NCBI RefSeq assembly: GCF_051209875.1
Contig: NZ_JBNTQY010000001.1
Location: forward strand, 1,488,001 to 1,552,000
Length of the DNA: 64,000 bases
Direction of reading: 5' to 3'
From: Emticicia sp051209875
Lineage (GTDB): Bacteria > Bacteroidota > Bacteroidia > Cytophagales > Spirosomataceae
This document shows, piece after piece, positions 61,718 through 64,000 of this stretch. A model generated the notes under the pieces. The model did not search any database. It worked only from the letters and a program-made list of their open reading frames with translations, and was not told the origin of the DNA. Every line of letters begins with the position of its first letter. Within the stretch, counting starts at the first letter, position 1. A program made the translations under genes and the position numbers.

Positions 61718-62416
61718 TTAATCAATTCCTACTGAAAAATGATACCCAACACCTTTGAGAGTAGTAAGTTTGATTGAAGGGTCATTTTTTAGATATTCTC
61801 GCAATTTAGTGATATAAACATCCAAATTGCGAGAATTGAAAAATGAATCATCACCCCAAATTTTCATCAAAACTTCCTTTCGACTGATGGTGAAATTACG
61901 ATTTTCGGTGAAAATTTTTAATAACTCAGCTTCTCTATAAGAAAGTTTTTTTATGTTTTCTTGAAATATAAGTTCGTATTTTTGAGGAAAAAATTCGTAT
62001 TCGCCTAATTGAACACTCATCCCTTGTGAAATCGTTTTTTTATTGGCTAAACTTAACAAATTATTGATTCTAACAATCAATTCTTCCATGCTAAATGGCT
62101 TTCTAATATAGTCATTTCCGCCCGACTGAAAACCCTTTAATACATCTTCTGTTTGCGTTTTAGCAGTCAAAAAAATGATAGGCATAGCCGAATTTTGCTG
62201 CCTGATTTCATTCCCAATTGTATAGCCATCTTTGTTTGGAAGCATGACATCAAGTACACAAATATCAGGTTTAAATTGCATAAATTCTTTTAAAGCAAAA
62301 CGGCCGTCAGTCACCATTTTTACTTCAAAATATCTACTTTCGAGACTTTCTTTGACGATTTTTCCTAAAAAAGGCTCATCTTCGACATAGAATATTTTAG
62401 TTCCTGTATTTGACAT
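61718..62416 (-). CDS. OmpR-type response regulator
   Basis: 232 residues: receiver with acids in IFYVEDEPF, phospho-acceptor Asp56 (CVLDVMLPNKDG) and Lys in DYIRKPFSMEE, then an OmpR winged helix (SYREAELLKIF, SRKEVLMKIWGDDSFFNSR, VYITKLREYLK, LTTLKGVGYHF). Cytoplasmic transcription factor. The histidine kinase gene directly upstream on the same strand (62541) is its partner; the 124-bp gap between them contains AGCTAA-word repeats. Targets unknown. Confidence 0.95.
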   Translation of the reverse strand: MSNTGTKIFYVEDEPFLGKIVKESLESRYFEVKMVTDGRFALKEFMQFKPDICVLDVMLPNKDGYTIGNEIRQQNSAMPIIFLTAKTQTEDVLKGFQSGGNDYIRKPFSMEELIVRINNLLSLANKKTISQGMSVQLGEYEFFPQKYELIFQENIKKLSYREAELLKIFTENRNFTISRKEVLMKIWGDDSFFNSRNLDVYITKLREYLKNDPSIKLTTLKGVGYHFSVGID

Positions 62417-62420
62417 TTTT

Positions 62421-62554
62421 ATAGCTTTTAACTATTAGCGGTTAGCTTTTTTTATAATTTAAATTTTGACTATGAAGTTTAAATGACTGAGAAGAAGTTT
62501 TTTGCTAAAAGCTTAATGCTAATAGCTAAACCGCTAAAAGCTAAAAACTCAAAG
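62421..62554. repeat. AGCTAA-word inverted repeat between RR and HK genes
   Basis: Left block ATAGCTTTTAACTATTAGCG (from 62421) and right block with GCTAAAAGCTTAATGCTAAT (62504 on) followed by AGCTAAACCGCTAAAAGC. The right block runs across the stop codon of the kinase gene at 62541-62543. Close relative of 46249-46318. Confidence 0.65.
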
Positions 62555-64000
62555 TAAAACAGCTCCCTTCTCCAATTTTACTACTAACTTGTATTGTTCC
62601 ATTGTGTTTTTCGACAACACTGTGAACATAGCTCAAACCTAATCCATAGCCTTTTGTATTATGAACATCGCCCGTTGGTACACGGAAAAACTTTTCAAAT
62701 ATTTTAGGCAAATATTCCTCTGAAATACCGATACCATTGTCTTGAATGGCCAATTTTATTTCTTGATTTTCTTCAGTCAAACGAATCGAAATGAGTGGAT
62801 TTGGACTATATTTTAGAGCATTTTCTAATAAATTATACACCACATTGGTGAGATGTATAACATCACCTTCGAGCGTGAAATAATTACCTAAAAAATCATA
62901 ATCAATTTGAGCATGGTATTTTTCAAATTGGAGTTTCATCGTTGCCAATACATTTTCGACCAATGATTTAAAGTCTAATATTTCTATTTTTAAAGCTAAA
63001 TCTTTCTGCTCAAAAATGCTCATTTTTAGTACTTTATCTACCAAAATGGTGAGGCGATTCAACTCGTTCTTTGATATTTCCAGATATTCTTTTGTCTGTG
63101 CAGGATTTTGTAAAACATTAAAATTACTTAACGCTTCAATCGCTACACTTACTGTCGAAATAGGCGTTTTGAGTTCATGAGTAACGTTGCTAACAAAATC
63201 ATTTTTGAGTTCAGTCAAGCGGCGTTGTTGTTGCAGATTTCTAAAAATGAGTAGAAATGAAATGGTTGTAATGGCGATTAGAAAAAATGAAAACAAAATT
63301 TGAGGAATGATTTTTTTTGTTAAAAACCATCGGAAATTGTCAAAATTTGCTTGATAAGTGAGCAATCCTAAGGTAGCTTTTGCCGTAATTACATTTGGCG
63401 TATTGTTTTTTTCTTTTGGATTGACAGTGATGGAAAACGGTAAAATTATCTGTTGTTTTTGAAGTTTTGAACGATATTTTTCTTGTATTTCTGCTGTTTT
63501 TAAGGAGTCATTGACCAATTTGATTACAATATTATCAGATTTCTGAAACTTTGTTTTGAGAGCTATTTTTTTTGGAGTTTGTTCTATTTCGCCTTTGAGG
63601 CTCGACATCACCATTATTCGATTGGGAGTATTGAAGTTGTGCTTGGAAGAAGAGTCTAATTTTAACTCAATTTTTATGCTTCTTCCCCCGGAATCTAAGC
63701 GAAAAGACTTAATCATTGAGCTTAGAAGTCGGCGACCCATCGAATCAGAAAGATGCTGCCTATTGGTTGAATTGACTGAAATTTGTTCAAAAAAGACCGA
63801 ATCACGCTTTAAAATTGGCTTATTGTTTGGTTTACTGATATATACAATACTTCGGTTATCTTTTTTCAAATTTATATCAGTTACAGTCTTTTTAAGTTGA
63901 TATTTTTGAGCCTTTTGGCCTTTCATTGCTTCATCTACTTGCTTTTTTATGAGCGAATCTTGCATCGAAGCAATGGTTTTTTCAAAAGTATTATTTATAT
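62541..64000 (-). CDS. Sensor histidine kinase, EnvZ/PhoR type (5' end beyond window)
   Basis: The reading frame stays open from the TAG at 62541 to the window edge, so the N-terminus (and probably a first membrane helix) is missing. At least 486 residues are present. An extracytoplasmic region is followed by one membrane helix (IIPQILFSFFLIAITTISFL), the HisKA box VTHELKTPIST with the phospho-acceptor His, and the ATPase domain (NLLENALKYS, DNGIGISEEYL, TKGYGLGLSYV). Partner of the OmpR-type regulator downstream. The signal sensed is unknown; the sensor domain matches nothing I recognise. Confidence 0.93.
   Translation of the reverse strand, partial: INNTFEKTIASMQDSLIKKQVDEAMKGQKAQKYQLKKTVTDINLKKDNRSIVYISKPNNKPILKRDSVFFEQISVNSTNRQHLSDSMGRRLLSSMIKSFRLDSGGRSIKIELKLDSSSKHNFNTPNRIMVMSSLKGEIEQTPKKIALKTKFQKSDNIVIKLVNDSLKTAEIQEKYRSKLQKQQIILPFSITVNPKEKNNTPNVITAKATLGLLTYQANFDNFRWFLTKKIIPQILFSFFLIAITTISFLLIFRNLQQQRRLTELKNDFVSNVTHELKTPISTVSVAIEALSNFNVLQNPAQTKEYLEISKNELNRLTILVDKVLKMSIFEQKDLALKIEILDFKSLVENVLATMKLQFEKYHAQIDYDFLGNYFTLEGDVIHLTNVVYNLLENALKYSPNPLISIRLTEENQEIKLAIQDNGIGISEEYLPKIFEKFFRVPTGDVHNTKGYGLGLSYVHSVVEKHNGTIQVSSKIGEGSCFTLSF

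Overview
The window is AT-rich DNA from a member of the Bacteroidota, most likely order Cytophagales. The signs are type IX secretion (T9SS) C-terminal sorting tails, several secreted proteins built from ELWxxDGT, photosystem-type BNR, Ig-like and 'Gly-Cys-Asn-end' domains, a DUF2807 lipoprotein, a long-form IspH, and TAnnTTTG-type -7 boxes with few Shine-Dalgarno sequences. No rRNA, tRNA, CRISPR array, transposase or integrase was seen.

Layout. (1) 1-4.7 kb, minus strand: 5' part of a CzcA/CusA heavy-metal RND pump with its small His-rich partner, then a proteasome-like (Anbu-type) peptidase and an alpha-E protein. (2) 5.1-12.1 kb: a compact regulatory and biosynthetic island. It holds a NarL-type response regulator, a three-gene operon (151-aa peptide-like protein with a Cys/Ser/Thr-rich tail, an APH-fold kinase, and a HopA1-family protein), then a TPR histidine kinase, a second LuxR-type regulator and a lone LytTR domain. 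The kinase plus HopA1 pair is the hallmark of class V lanthipeptide dehydration. I read this operon as a candidate lanthipeptide-like RiPP system, the most interesting thing here. (3) 12.3-31.8 kb: five large secreted proteins. Four end in the same GCN-type C-terminal domain, and one carries 16 almost identical 219-bp repeats with a 3-unit higher-order period. (4) 31.8-49.4 kb: mostly housekeeping genes (nagA, MoxR-like ATPase, a decayed RelE-type toxin with its antitoxin, valS, ROK kinase, Rrf2 regulator with its NAD(P)-binding target, ispH, upp) mixed with small or unknown proteins. (5) 49.8-61.7 kb: glmM, three secreted T9SS or GCN proteins (a repeat protein, a SASA-type esterase and a PQQ-type sugar dehydrogenase), uvrC and a GH26-like glycosidase. 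(6) 61.7-64 kb: an OmpR/EnvZ-like two-component pair cut by the window end.

How the parts fit. The TPR kinase and RR2 are divergent around a perfect 10-bp-arm palindrome, and RR1 and RR2 share a 12-bp upstream box, which suggests one signalling unit flanking the candidate RiPP operon. The Rrf2 gene and its neighbour each carry a CTGTA-N11-TACAG site in the leader, a self-contained regulon. Intergenic regions hold several unusual short-word inverted repeats and a cluster of six hairpins that ordinary annotation would miss.
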